Positions 29,412 to 40,096 of a stretch of DNA of 64,000 nucleotides are shown here, piece by piece (the first letter of the stretch is position 1; the number at the start of each line of letters is the position of its first letter). The translations under genes and the position numbers were made by a program. Origin of the DNA: Alphaproteobacteria bacterium (lineage in GTDB: Bacteria; Pseudomonadota; Alphaproteobacteria; Micavibrionales; UBA2020); assembly GCA_030682495.1 (NCBI GenBank), contig JAUXOC010000057.1, positions 34,486-98,485 on the forward strand, read 5' to 3'. A model generated the notes under the pieces. That model did no database searches. It was given only the letters and a program-made list of their open reading frames with translations, and was not told the origin of the DNA.

Positions 29412-32400
29412 ATGGCTACAGAAAAAAACGGTCTTGGCGATGACTCAAAAAACGCCGCACAAAAAAACACTGCCGTTGGCGGTGAACGAAAGATCAAGAA
29501 AATTCACTGGTACAGTTCCGTCCCCAAGTGGGTCTATGGCCTTGCCATCACCGGCACGGTTCTGACGGCGGGTATCGCGGTTGAAACGCAGACTTCTTTT
29601 GTACAGGCAAAAATATTTACCGCCGCCGCCGAAGGGCGATCCTTCACCGAAACAAAAACCAGCGGGCCTGATAGCGCGCCTTATGCGGCAGGCCCCTACG
29701 ACATCCGTCTTGGCTATGCCCAGACGCTCGACATCCGCCGCAACCTGACCGAACGCGGCTATGTGCTGCAAGGTGAAACCGAATGGCAGGAACGCAAAAT
29801 GGCGGGCATCCGCCTGTTTCCGATTTATAACGAAAAAGCGCAGGCCGGTTTGCGCATCACCGACGACCTTGGCCGCGAGCTGCACGACGCACGTTTCCCG
29901 CGTCAGGTTTATCAAAACTTTGACGACGTGCCGACCGCGCTGGTCAAAAGCCTTCTTTTCGTCGAAAACCGCGAGCTGTTCGGCAACCGGTTTGAAGCAA
30001 AAAACCCCGCGATTGAATGGGAACGCCTTCTCTATGCCGCCAAGCAGGATTTGACAGGCAATGGCGGCGCGGGTGCTTCGACGCTGGCCACACAGCTCGA
30101 AAAATTCCGTCATTCCCCGGGCGGCGAAACCAACGGCAGCAAGTCTGAAAAGTTCCGTCAGATGCTGACGGCCTCCGTGCGCGCCTATACCGAAGGCCCG
30201 AACACGCTGGAAGCCCGCCAGCGCATCGCGCTTGACTATATCAATGCGATCCCGCTGTCCGCTGTGCCCGGTTTTGGCGAAGTGCATGGTTTTTCCGATG
30301 GGCTCAAGGCATGGTTCGGCAAAGACCCCGCGCAGGTCAATGCGCTATTGCGCAAAGACGAAACCGGCATGAGCGATGCCGAGATACGCGAAAAAGCCCT
30401 CGCCTACCGCGAAACGCTCAGCATCATTATGTCCGTCAAGAAGCCTTCCGCTTATTTCCTGCGCGAACGTGCGGAGCTGGAAGCCCGCGTTGATGCCTAT
30501 CTGCCGCTGTTGGCGCAAGAGGGCATCATCAGTCCACGGCTGCGCGATGCCACGCTGGCCGTTCGTGTCACCTATGCCGATCCGCAGCAGGTGCGTGCCG
30601 AACATACAACCGCGCCCAATCCGCAAAAAGCCGTTACGGCGCTGCAAATCGACCTGCTCCGCGCGCTCGAAATGAAGAGCCTGTACGAGCTGAACCGTCT
30701 TGACCTCACCGCCCGCACCACGCTGGATGTGCCGGTTGACCGCGCCATATCGAAAAAACTGCACAGCCTGAACGACCCCGCCGTGGCCGAACAGCACGGG
30801 CTGACCGGTTTCCGACTACTCAAACCCGGTCAGGGCGCGAATATCACCTATACCTTCACCCTCTACGAACGCCTGCCTGACGGGCAGAACGTGCTGCGCG
30901 TACAGGCTGACAATTTCAATGGCCAGTTCAACCTGAATGAAGATTCAAAGCTGGAGCTGGGTTCTACCGCCAAGCTGCGTACATTGGTATCGTATCTGGA
31001 GGCCGTCGCCGACCTGCATGGAAAATTCAGCGCGATGGATGCAGACAGCCGCCGCAACACCGCCGTACACCCTGACGATAAACTGACGCGTTTTGTTATC
31101 GACCATCTGCAATCCGCCGCGCCCGACAAATCGCTGCAAGCCACACTGGAAGCGGCGCTGAACCGCACCTATAGCGCCAACCCGCACGAGCGGTTTTTCA
31201 CCGGCGGCGGCGTGCATACCTTCAGCAATTTTGAAAACAACGAAAACGGCCGCACGTTCACGGTCAAGGAAGCTTTCCACAAATCCAACAACCTCGCCTT
31301 TGTCCGTATCATGCGCGATGTGGTGAATTACACGCTGTACCAGAAAATGGATATCGACCCGAATATCTATACCGATGTCCAAAGCGAAACCCGCCGCGAC
31401 TATCTGGAGCGTTTCGCTGACAAGGAAGGCACGACCTTCCTGTACAAAGCATGGCAGCAACAGCGCGGCAAGACGCTTGATGAAACCGCCGATATTCTGG
31501 CCGCGCAAACACGCAAGACGCCGCTGCAACTGGCTGTGGTGCACCGCTCGCTCTATCCCGATGCGACGCTGGATGATATGAGCGGATTTATCCGCAAGCA
31601 TTGCCAGACCTGCGCGCCCGATGCCGATTTCAAACGGTATTACGAAGAGCATGCACCCGGAAAATTCAACCTCAATGACCGCGCCTATCTGACGCGGATC
31701 CATCCGCTCGCGCTGTGGCTGGCCTCGCACCGCGCAGAGAAGCCCGAAAGCAGCTGGAGCGATGCCGTCGCCGCTTCTGCCCAAACGCGGCAGGACGTTT
31801 ACGAATGGCTGTTCAAATCAAACAGCACACAAGGCCAGAACACCCGCATCCGCACCATGCTGGAAAACGAAGCTTTCACCCACATCCATGCAACATGGAA
31901 AGAAAAAGGATTCCCGTTTGAGAAAATGACGGCATCTTATGCCTCGGCTCTCGGGTCATCGGGCGATACGCCTGCCGCACTGGCCACACTGGCTGGAATC
32001 ATCCAGAATGACGGGCTTCTGGTTCCTGCAACAAAATTCACCGACATCAAATTCGGCGAGAACACGCCTTATGCGCTCGATTTCAAAGCCGGCAAAGCCG
32101 ATCCCAAGCGTGTGCTGTCCGCAGATGTTGCGCAGCTGGTGCGCCGCGAAATGCAAAATGTGGTCGAACTGGGCACGGCGCGCCGCGCCTTTGGCAGCAT
32201 CAAGCTGAGCGATGGCACGGTCCTGCCGATTGGCGCCAAAACGGGCACCGGCGACAACCGTTCGCATACCGTGACGGCGCGCGGCGGCGTGATTTCATCC
32301 GAAGTCAAAAGCCGCACCGCCACGCTGGTCTATACCATTGGCGATCGTTTTTACGGCGCAATGACCGCCTATGTCGAAGGCTCCGAAGCCGCCGATTACA

Positions 32401-32585
32401 AATTCACCAGCGGCCTGATGACCCAGACGCTGAAAGCCGCCATCGCTTCGGAAATAACGCCGACACTGGATCGCAGCTACGGTGTGACGCCGCCGCCTGC
32501 GGTGCCCGCGCCGGAAAAACCCGCAGAGAAAAAACCAGATGGGCCCAAAGTCGCCGCCGTGGCGCTGCGGAACCCGACGCTTTAA
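29412..32585 (+). CDS. Penicillin-binding protein 1-like transglycosylase/transpeptidase
   Basis: GT51-like SLLFVENRELF and GASTLATQLEK; transpeptidase-like GSTAK, SNN and KTGT motifs. Confidence 0.85.
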   Translation: MATEKNGLGDDSKNAAQKNTAVGGERKIKKIHWYSSVPKWVYGLAITGTVLTAGIAVETQTSFVQAKIFTAAAEGRSFTETKTSGPDSAPYAAGPYDIRLGYAQTLDIRRNLTERGYVLQGETEWQERKMAGIRLFPIYNEKAQAGLRITDDLGRELHDARFPRQVYQNFDDVPTALVKSLLFVENRELFGNRFEAKNPAIEWERLLYAAKQDLTGNGGAGASTLATQLEKFRHSPGGETNGSKSEKFRQMLTASVRAYTEGPNTLEARQRIALDYINAIPLSAVPGFGEVHGFSDGLKAWFGKDPAQVNALLRKDETGMSDAEIREKALAYRETLSIIMSVKKPSAYFLRERAELEARVDAYLPLLAQEGIISPRLRDATLAVRVTYADPQQVRAEHTTAPNPQKAVTALQIDLLRALEMKSLYELNRLDLTARTTLDVPVDRAISKKLHSLNDPAVAEQHGLTGFRLLKPGQGANITYTFTLYERLPDGQNVLRVQADNFNGQFNLNEDSKLELGSTAKLRTLVSYLEAVADLHGKFSAMDADSRRNTAVHPDDKLTRFVIDHLQSAAPDKSLQATLEAALNRTYSANPHERFFTGGGVHTFSNFENNENGRTFTVKEAFHKSNNLAFVRIMRDVVNYTLYQKMDIDPNIYTDVQSETRRDYLERFADKEGTTFLYKAWQQQRGKTLDETADILAAQTRKTPLQLAVVHRSLYPDATLDDMSGFIRKHCQTCAPDADFKRYYEEHAPGKFNLNDRAYLTRIHPLALWLASHRAEKPESSWSDAVAASAQTRQDVYEWLFKSNSTQGQNTRIRTMLENEAFTHIHATWKEKGFPFEKMTASYASALGSSGDTPAALATLAGIIQNDGLLVPATKFTDIKFGENTPYALDFKAGKADPKRVLSADVAQLVRREMQNVVELGTARRAFGSIKLSDGTVLPIGAKTGTGDNRSHTVTARGGVISSEVKSRTATLVYTIGDRFYGAMTAYVEGSEAADYKFTSGLMTQTLKAAIASEITPTLDRSYGVTPPPAVPAPEKPAEKKPDGPKVAAVALRNPTL

Positions 32586-32595
32586 GGGTTTACGA

Positions 32596-33516
32596 TCAAG
32601 GCTGCGGCACGTCTTTTGATTTACGTTTCCGCGCTGGCGGCGTACCAAAAATACGCGCGTTCTTTTTACCCTTCAGCGACCAACGCGGATTTTTGGGCAG
32701 GTCGATCTTGCGCGCCTCCGGATAGGCGCGGGTAAAATCCGGATGCGGCGAAAATTTCTTCCACCTGCCTTCCGGCTGCGCCAGCCTGTCTATCACCACC
32801 GCAATCGTCAGCGGGTTGACCGTCATGCCCAGATGGCTGCCATAAACTTCGACGTTTTCGGCATGTTTCGCCTTCGGGTTCAGGCTGGCATCCCACTCCG
32901 CCACGCCGTCATTGCGTGAATAGACCGATGTGGTCGGCACAGGCGGCGGCGTCAGGCAGCGCGCGCCGATATCGGCCTGTGCATCGTGCACGCTGTCGCG
33001 TGTAAAAAAACGGATGATCTTGTCGATCGGCAGGGGCGACGCCTGCGATGTATCCTCCATGCGGCCAAAAGGCGTACCCAGCGTCACCACGGCACGCACC
33101 ATGTCCGGAAATTCGCGCGCCAATTCACGCGCATAAAGGCCGCCAAGGCTATAACCCACCAGCGAAACCTTGCGCCCGTCGTTTTCGGCATAAACTTCGT
33201 GAAGACGGCGCACGACATGCTCGGCTGTTTCCGCATCAAGGCCGAAGTTGAGGCCGCCTTCCCAGCTATAGGTTTTGAATCCGGCGCCGGCCACCCGCTC
33301 GCGCAGCGCCGACGTATAGCCATCGGTGGTCAGAAAGCCCGGAAAGAACAACACCGGATGCCCGTCGCCCGTCGGCAACCTGTCGCGCACATAAGGCCAG
33401 CCGATGTGCATGCCGCCCCATTCCACCGCCGCGCGCTGCGCTTCGGTGAGAATGTTGAAAAATTTGCGGAATCCTCCGGGCATGGGCGGCAGCCTTCTTT
33501 TGTTTGTGTCTTTCAT
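32596..33516 (-). CDS. Alpha/beta hydrolase, paralogue of 2772..3620
   Basis: DGHPVLFFPGFLTTDGYTSALRERV; GYSLGGLYARELAREFPDMVRAVVTLGTPFG. Confidence 0.8.
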   Translation of the reverse strand: MKDTNKRRLPPMPGGFRKFFNILTEAQRAAVEWGGMHIGWPYVRDRLPTGDGHPVLFFPGFLTTDGYTSALRERVAGAGFKTYSWEGGLNFGLDAETAEHVVRRLHEVYAENDGRKVSLVGYSLGGLYARELAREFPDMVRAVVTLGTPFGRMEDTSQASPLPIDKIIRFFTRDSVHDAQADIGARCLTPPPVPTTSVYSRNDGVAEWDASLNPKAKHAENVEVYGSHLGMTVNPLTIAVVIDRLAQPEGRWKKFSPHPDFTRAYPEARKIDLPKNPRWSLKGKKNARIFGTPPARKRKSKDVPQP

Positions 33517-33552
33517 TGTGCGCCAAAAACAGACAGACCGCAACCGTGGCTG

Positions 33553-36500
33553 TTAATCGAGTATCGGCGCCAGCCAGCGCTCAGCCTCTGTAATGTCGAT
33601 GCCGCGGCGGCGTGCATAGTCTTCCAGCTGGTCACGGCCGATATTATTGATACTGAGGTAATAGCTGTCCGGATGCGAAAAATAAAAACCGCTCACCGAC
33701 GACGCCGGCCACATGGCAAGGCTTTCCGTCAGCGTGATGCCGGTGTTTTTTTCCGCATCCAGCAAATGCCAGAGCGTGATTTTTTGCGTATGGTCGGGGT
33801 TGGCGGGATAGCCTGGCGCAGGCCGGATGCCTTGATAATTTTCGGCAATAAGCCCGTCAACATCCAGCTCTTCATCCGCGGCATAACCCCAAAATTCGCG
33901 GCGCACCCGCTCATGCAGGTACTCGGCGAAAGCCTCGGCAAAGCGGTCGGCAACCGCCTTGGCCATCATCGCGCCATAGGCGTCATGCACCGCTTCATAC
34001 TCCGCAACGATTTGCTCAAGCCCGTCGCCCGCCGTGACGGCGAAACATCCCAGATAGTCCGGAACACCGCTGCCTGTCGGCGCAATAAAATCGGCAAGGC
34101 TGTAATTCGGCTTGCCGCCTTCGCGCACCAGCTGCTGCCGCAGACCGATGACACGGTCAAATTCCTGCGTGCGGGTTTCATCTGTATAGACGATAATATC
34201 CTCGCCCACCGATGCGGCCGGCAGCAAGGCCACAACGCCGCGCGGGCGAATACGCGGATCGGCCTTGAATTTCTCGATCATCTCTTGCGCATCTTTATAA
34301 ATCTTTTTCGCCTCTTCGCCGATATTTTCATCGTCAAAGATTTTGGGGTATTTCATCATCAGACCCCAGGTATAGAAAAACGGTGACCAGTCGATATAAG
34401 GCCGCAGAACATCAAACGTCACATCGTCCAGCACATGCAGGCCGGGCTTTTTCGGCTTGGGCGGCGCATAGGATTTCCAATCGGGGCGGAAAGCATTTGC
34501 CCGTGCCGTTTCCAGCGAAATAAGTTTTTTATTCGGCCCGCGTGCGGCAAAACGTTCGCGCGTTTCGGCATATTTACGGTTGATACCGCCGAGATAATCC
34601 GGCTTTTGCGTCTCGCTCAGAAGCGCGCTGACGACACCGACGGCGCGCGACGCATCGGCGACGTAAATAACGCCATGGTCGTAATGCGGCGCGATTTTAA
34701 CAGCCGTATGCACTTCGGATGTGGTCGCCCCGCCAATCAGCAGCGGCACTGTAAAACCAAGGCGTTTCATTTCGGACGCCACATGCGTCATTTCTTCGAG
34801 CGACGGGGTGATGAGGCCGGACAGGCCGATGATATCGACATTTTCATCGCGCGCGGTCTGCAAGATTTTCTCGCAAGGCACCATGACGCCAAGGTCGATC
34901 ACTTCATAGCCGTTACACTGAAAGACGATACCGACAATGTTTTTTCCGATGTCATGCACATCGCCCTTGACGGTTGCCATCAGGATTTTACCCGCGCTTC
35001 TGGCTTTGCCGTCTTTTTCCGCTTCCATATAGGGCAGCAGATAGGCGACGGCTTTTTTCATCACGCGGGCGGATTTGACCACCTGCGGCAGGAACATTTT
35101 TCCCTCGCCAAACAGGTCGCCGACGATATTCATCCCCGACATCAAAGGACCTTCGATCACATCCAGCGCACGGCTGGAGGCCTGCCGCGCCGCTTCGGTA
35201 TCTTCTTCGATAAAGGCGTCGATCCCCTTGACGAGAGAATGTTCCAGACGTTTTTCGACCGGCAGACTGCGCCAGACGTCATCGACTTTTTCGGCAGTCT
35301 TGCCGTCGCTGCGGTATTTTTCGGCCAGCTTTAGCAAGTCTTCGGTCGCGCCCGCGCGGCGGTTCAGTACCACATCTTCGACCACATCGCGCAGTTCACG
35401 GGGTATATCGTCGTAAATCGCCAGCTGCCCTGCGTTGACGATCCCCATATCCATACCCGCCTTTGTCGCGTGGTACAGAAAAACCGCATGGATTGCTTCG
35501 CGCACTTCGTTATTGCCGCGCAGCGAGAAAGACACGTTGGAAACGCCGCCCGAGATCAGCACATGCGGCAGCGTTTTCTTGATGATCCGCGTCGCTTCGA
35601 TAAAGTTGAGGCCATAGGCGTCATGCTCTTCAATCCCCGTTGCAATCGCAAAGATGTTCGGATCGAAAATAATATCTTCGGCCGGAAAGCCCAGCCGCTC
35701 TGTCAAAATATTATAGGCGCGCGTACAAATCGACACTTTGCGCCCAATGGTATCCGCCTGCCCCTGTTCGTCAAAGGCCATCACAACAACGGCGGCGCCA
35801 TAACGCAGCGCCAGCTTTGCGTGGCGGATAAATTCCTCTTCACCTTCTTTCAGGCTGATGGAATTAATGACGCATTTTCCTTGCGCGCATTTCAGTCCGG
35901 CTTCGATCACGTCCCATTTCGAGGAGTCGATCATGATAGGAACCCGTGCGATATCCGGCTCGCCCGCAATCAAATTCATAAAAGTTGTCATGGCGGCCAC
36001 GGAGTCGATCAAGCCTTCGTCCATGTTGATATCGATCATCTGCGCGCCGCTGTCGACCTGTTCGCGCGCCACGACCAGCGCGGCTTCAAATTGTCCGTCT
36101 TTGACAAGCTTGCGGAATTTGGCGGAGCCGGTGACATTGGTGCGCTCCCCCACGTTTACAAACAGGCTGTCCTCGTCGATGATAAAAGGCTCGAGCCCCG
36201 AGAGGCGGCAAGCGGGTTTGACCTCGGGCGGTTTGCGCGGCGGCCTGCCCTTGACCGCTTCGGCAAAAACGCGGATATGTGCCGGAGTCGTACCGCAGCA
36301 GCCGCCGATAATGTTCAGAAAGCTGCGGTCTGCCCATTCGCGCATCTCGGCAATCATCTGCTCCGGCGTTTCGTCATAACCGCCAAAAGCATTCGGCAAA
36401 CCTGCATTGGGATAGGCACAGACGCAGGTATCGGCGATGTTTGAAAGTGTTTCGACATAGGGACGCAGTTCTTTGGGCCCCAGCGCGCAGTTCAGGCCGA

Positions 36501-37227
36501 TGGCGACAGGCCGTGCATGGCGCAGCGAATGCCAGAAAGCTTCCGTCGTCTGTCCCGACAGCGTACGACCAGAAGCATCGGTAATGGTGCCGGAGATAAT
36601 CAGCGGCAGGCGCATATTCCGCTCGTCGCAGAATTTTTCTACGGCAAAGACCGCGGCCTTGGCATTCAGCGTATCGAAAACGGTTTCGATCATCAAAATA
36701 TCCGCACCGCCCGCGACCAGCCCGTCGATCGCTTCGAAATAGGCTTCGACCAGCTGGTCAAACGTCACATTGCGCGCGCTGGGGTTGGACACATCGGGCG
36801 AGATCGAGGCCGTGCGGTTGGTCGGGCCGATACTGCCTGCAACAAAACGTGGCTTGTCCGGCGTCTTGGCGGCATCGGCGGCGCGGCGCGCCAGCGCGGC
36901 GGCTTCGCGGTTAAGCTCGAACGCAAGGTCTTCCATGCCGTAATCGGCCAGTGAGATGCGGTTTGCATTAAAAGTATTGGTCTGGATAATATCCGCACCG
37001 GCATCCAGATAGGCCGTGTGAATTTCTTCGATGACGTGCGGGCGGGTCAGGCAGAGCAGATCGTTATTGCCCTTGAGGTCGCGTGGCCAGTCGGCAAAAC
37101 GCGCGCCGCGATATTCCGCCTCGGTCAGGTTATAGCTCTGGATCATCGTGCCCATCGCGCCATCCAGCACCAGAATACGCTCTTGCAGCGCGTGGTCGAA
37201 GACAGTCTTGCGAAGGGGGGCGATCAT
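33553..37227 (-). CDS. metH: Cobalamin-dependent methionine synthase
   Basis: [50 protein letters not shown] (B12-binding DxHxxG); C-terminal activation domain. Confidence 0.97.
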   Translation of the reverse strand: MIAPLRKTVFDHALQERILVLDGAMGTMIQSYNLTEAEYRGARFADWPRDLKGNNDLLCLTRPHVIEEIHTAYLDAGADIIQTNTFNANRISLADYGMEDLAFELNREAAALARRAADAAKTPDKPRFVAGSIGPTNRTASISPDVSNPSARNVTFDQLVEAYFEAIDGLVAGGADILMIETVFDTLNAKAAVFAVEKFCDERNMRLPLIISGTITDASGRTLSGQTTEAFWHSLRHARPVAIGLNCALGPKELRPYVETLSNIADTCVCAYPNAGLPNAFGGYDETPEQMIAEMREWADRSFLNIIGGCCGTTPAHIRVFAEAVKGRPPRKPPEVKPACRLSGLEPFIIDEDSLFVNVGERTNVTGSAKFRKLVKDGQFEAALVVAREQVDSGAQMIDINMDEGLIDSVAAMTTFMNLIAGEPDIARVPIMIDSSKWDVIEAGLKCAQGKCVINSISLKEGEEEFIRHAKLALRYGAAVVVMAFDEQGQADTIGRKVSICTRAYNILTERLGFPAEDIIFDPNIFAIATGIEEHDAYGLNFIEATRIIKKTLPHVLISGGVSNVSFSLRGNNEVREAIHAVFLYHATKAGMDMGIVNAGQLAIYDDIPRELRDVVEDVVLNRRAGATEDLLKLAEKYRSDGKTAEKVDDVWRSLPVEKRLEHSLVKGIDAFIEEDTEAARQASSRALDVIEGPLMSGMNIVGDLFGEGKMFLPQVVKSARVMKKAVAYLLPYMEAEKDGKARSAGKILMATVKGDVHDIGKNIVGIVFQCNGYEVIDLGVMVPCEKILQTARDENVDIIGLSGLITPSLEEMTHVASEMKRLGFTVPLLIGGATTSEVHTAVKIAPHYDHGVIYVADASRAVGVVSALLSETQKPDYLGGINRKYAETRERFAARGPNKKLISLETARANAFRPDWKSYAPPKPKKPGLHVLDDVTFDVLRPYIDWSPFFYTWGLMMKYPKIFDDENIGEEAKKIYKDAQEMIEKFKADPRIRPRGVVALLPAASVGEDIIVYTDETRTQEFDRVIGLRQQLVREGGKPNYSLADFIAPTGSGVPDYLGCFAVTAGDGLEQIVAEYEAVHDAYGAMMAKAVADRFAEAFAEYLHERVRREFWGYAADEELDVDGLIAENYQGIRPAPGYPANPDHTQKITLWHLLDAEKNTGITLTESLAMWPASSVSGFYFSHPDSYYLSINNIGRDQLEDYARRRGIDITEAERWLAPILD

Positions 37228-37316
37228 ACGGGCTTTCCTGTTGGCGGCTTGGTTAAAAAGCGTTACGGTTGTAACATGAGACATGTCCTTTTTACAGCCA
37301 AATAAGGGAAAACACC

Positions 37317-37847
37317 ATGAATGCCCGCCCCGATGATGAGAAATTCATGCGCCGCGCCTATCTGCAGGCGCACAAGGGCTATAGCGATGGCGGCTGCCCT
37401 ATCGGCGCGGTGCTGGTCGCTGGCCCCAGCGGTGCTGTTCTCGGCGAAGGGCACAATATGCTGGTACAGGAGGGCAACCCGATTTTGCACGGCGAGATGT
37501 CTGCCCTGCGCGCCGCAGGCCGCATGAAGAACCGGCACGAGAGCGTCCTTTATACCACGCTGCAACCCTGTTTTATGTGCGCAGGCACGATTGCACAATT
37601 CGGCATCCCCCGCGTGGTGATTGGCGATACCGCCAATGCGGGCAGCGATGAAACGATTGTCTTTTTACGCGCAAGGGGGGTAGAGGTCACGGTGCTTGAC
37701 CCCGCCCAAAGCGCCGCCGCAGCCGACTGCGTGAAACTGGCCGCCGCCTTTCGTGCGGAAAAGCCCGATTTATGGCTGGAAGACTGGGGCGGCGGACCCA
37801 ACCCCGCACAAAACATCGAAAAAAACGCGGCACGGCCAATATGTTAA
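37317..37847 (+). CDS. Cytosine/nucleoside deaminase
   Basis: [12 protein letters not shown] and [13 protein letters not shown] zinc motifs. Confidence 0.9.
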   Translation: MNARPDDEKFMRRAYLQAHKGYSDGGCPIGAVLVAGPSGAVLGEGHNMLVQEGNPILHGEMSALRAAGRMKNRHESVLYTTLQPCFMCAGTIAQFGIPRVVIGDTANAGSDETIVFLRARGVEVTVLDPAQSAAAADCVKLAAAFRAEKPDLWLEDWGGGPNPAQNIEKNAARPIC

Positions 37848-37957
37848 TGTTTCCCTGCACAGCCGAAAAACCGGATTTTTGAAGATTTGTTAATTATTTC
37901 CTTATCGCCTCCCTGATATAATAGATGCAGCCTTGAGACCATGGGGGAGGACACCGC

Positions 37958-38398
37958 GTGTTTGATCTGGATGTTGAAAATCTCAGCGTACTCGTTGTCG
38001 ATGACCATATGGTCATTCGCCGCTTGATCGAAAGTTTTTTGCGCGAAAACGGCTTCCAGAATATCGATATCGCCGCGAATTGCGACGAAGTCATGCAAAA
38101 ACTTGAATTTCACAAATACGACATCGTGTTTTTTGACTGGAACCTGCCCGGAAAATCCGGCTATGCACAGATGCAAGAGCTGCGCGAAAACCGCGCGTAC
38201 GACACCATGGCTATCGTGATGGTCACCGCCGAAAGCGAAGAGCGGCACGTGATCGAAGCACTGAAAGCCGGTGCCACAGCCTATATCATCAAGCCCGTCG
38301 CGCGTGAGACCTTCGACAAGAACCTTGAAAAAGTCGTGAGCTGGCTTGCGCGGGTGCGGAATATCGCCGCCGAAAAAAAACAGGGGGGACCCGTCTGA
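37958..38398 (+). CDS. CheY-like response regulator
   Basis: LVVDDHMVIR; FFDWNLPGKSG; MVTAESE; IIKPV. Confidence 0.9.
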   Translation: MFDLDVENLSVLVVDDHMVIRRLIESFLRENGFQNIDIAANCDEVMQKLEFHKYDIVFFDWNLPGKSGYAQMQELRENRAYDTMAIVMVTAESEERHVIEALKAGATAYIIKPVARETFDKNLEKVVSWLARVRNIAAEKKQGGPV

Positions 38399-38402
38399 AC
38401 AG

Positions 38403-38897
38403 ATGACACACGGGGAAGATGAAAAGATGAAAGAAGAAATGCAGCATGTCGTCGGCAAGACCATGCGTGATACCTTTGAAGGCATGTTCGGCTGGCCCGT
38501 TCAGTCTGCGGCTGGCCGCCCCGCGCTGCCGCTGGACGCACCGGTGCGCAGCCATGTGCTGCTGCGCGAAAGCGAAGCCGTCAGTGTGGATGTGGTGCTG
38601 GATTTTGACCATCGACTGCTCTCGCTGGCGGGCGCGAAAATTTACCCCGAGGATATGCAGGGCAGTCCTGAAATGTATGCCGATATGGCCGCTGAAATCG
38701 CCAATATTGTTGCAGGTGGTATCAAAGCCTATCTCAACAACAGCGGCCACAGCCTGCGCATGGTAAGCGAAGCCGAAGCCCCTCCCCCGACCTCGGGCAC
38801 TCCCTCTGTCGATGTTTCCTTCCAGTATGATAATGGCGGCACACCAAAACCGCTTGGTATCGTCGTTCGCGTTAACCTCAAAGATTTTTCTGCCTAA
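38403..38897 (+). CDS. CheX-like protein
   Basis: GKTMRDTFEGMFGWPV...ADMAAEIANIVAGGIKAYLNNSGHSLRMVSE resembles the CheX/CheC fold. Confidence 0.65.
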   Translation: MTHGEDEKMKEEMQHVVGKTMRDTFEGMFGWPVQSAAGRPALPLDAPVRSHVLLRESEAVSVDVVLDFDHRLLSLAGAKIYPEDMQGSPEMYADMAAEIANIVAGGIKAYLNNSGHSLRMVSEAEAPPPTSGTPSVDVSFQYDNGGTPKPLGIVVRVNLKDFSA

Positions 38898-38932
38898 CCC
38901 GCCGCGTTTTTCAAAACAGGAATTGTAAACCC

Positions 38933-40096
38933 GTGAAAAGCCTGTCTCTCAATACAGATGCCGTCGGTCTTCCCGCCGCGCTCGAAACCCTCGCAAACAT
39001 CAATCCGCAGTTGTTGATTGTCTTTGCCGACAAGCGGTTTTTGGCAGATGCCGCACAGATGGCGGTGTTTCCTGCAGCGCGCGACGGTTTTCACATCATC
39101 GGCTGTTCCAGCGCCGGGGAGATTTCCGGTGATGGCGCCTCGGTTGGCAAGATCACCCTGATGGCGATTCATTTTGAAAATACGGGGCTGCGCGTCTCCA
39201 GCGCCTGCGTTGCGGGCGACAACGGTTCTTACATGTCCGGCCAAAGTATTGCCATGCAGCTGGCCACCACACCGGGGCTCAAAAGCATCTTCGCACTATC
39301 GCCCGGCCTTGGCATCAACGGCAGCGCCTTTGCTGCCGGACTCGCCGATGGCGCGCCGGCAAAAACCGTCATCACCGGCGGACTTGCCGGAGACGGAACG
39401 GCTTTCAAAGACACGCTGACCCTGCTTGACGGAAAGGTCAGCAACGACTGCGCCGTTGCCTTCGGGCTTTACGGTGACAATATTTCTGTCGGCAGCGGGT
39501 CGCAGGGCGGCTGGAAGCCTTTTGGCCCCATCCGTAGCGTGACGCGCGCCGTCAACAACATCCTTTATGAACTGGACGGCAAGCCCGCGCTTGAGCTTTA
39601 CAAAACCTATCTCGGCGATAAAGCGGCGGAGCTTCCCTCCAGCGGGCTTTTGTATCCCCTCTCTATCGTCGATGCGCAGCACCGTACGGAAACAGGCCTG
39701 ATCCGCACCATTCTTGACATCAACGAGGCCGAAAACAGCATTATCCTTGCCGGCAACCTGCCGCAGAACAGCCTTGTGCGCCTGATGCATGCAGATATCG
39801 ACTCGCTGGTCGAGGGAGCCGAAAGTGCCGCACAGGATGCGGGTAAAGCCGCGTCATCGCCCACCGCGACATTGATGGTCAGCTGCGTCGGCCGACGCCT
39901 TGTCATGGGGCACGATATTGATGAAGAAGTCGATGCCGTAACCGCGCAACTGGGCAAATCGGCTTATGCCGGTTTTTATTCCTATGGCGAGGTCTCTCCC
40001 TTTGGTAGCGCAGGCAGGCCGGAGCTGCATAACCAGACCATGACCATCACCACCTTCAGCGAGAAAACAGGGCCAGCGAGGGCCAGCGGATCGTGA
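38933..40096 (+). CDS. FIST-domain signal sensor protein
   Basis: IIGCSSAGEISGDGASVGKITLMAIHF...; ALSPGLGINGSAFAAGLADGAP; C-terminal SCVGRRLVMGHDIDEEVDAV, ...FYSYGEVSPFG. Confidence 0.9.
   Translation: MKSLSLNTDAVGLPAALETLANINPQLLIVFADKRFLADAAQMAVFPAARDGFHIIGCSSAGEISGDGASVGKITLMAIHFENTGLRVSSACVAGDNGSYMSGQSIAMQLATTPGLKSIFALSPGLGINGSAFAAGLADGAPAKTVITGGLAGDGTAFKDTLTLLDGKVSNDCAVAFGLYGDNISVGSGSQGGWKPFGPIRSVTRAVNNILYELDGKPALELYKTYLGDKAAELPSSGLLYPLSIVDAQHRTETGLIRTILDINEAENSIILAGNLPQNSLVRLMHADIDSLVEGAESAAQDAGKAASSPTATLMVSCVGRRLVMGHDIDEEVDAVTAQLGKSAYAGFYSYGEVSPFGSAGRPELHNQTMTITTFSEKTGPARASGS

Noticed and set aside
32986-34386. 466-aa plus-strand ORF
   Set aside because: Antisense across the hydrolase and metH 3' end; shadow ORF.
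37228-37316. SAM or cobalamin riboswitch upstream of metH
   Set aside because: The interval is under 100 bp and lacks recognisable conserved riboswitch boxes.
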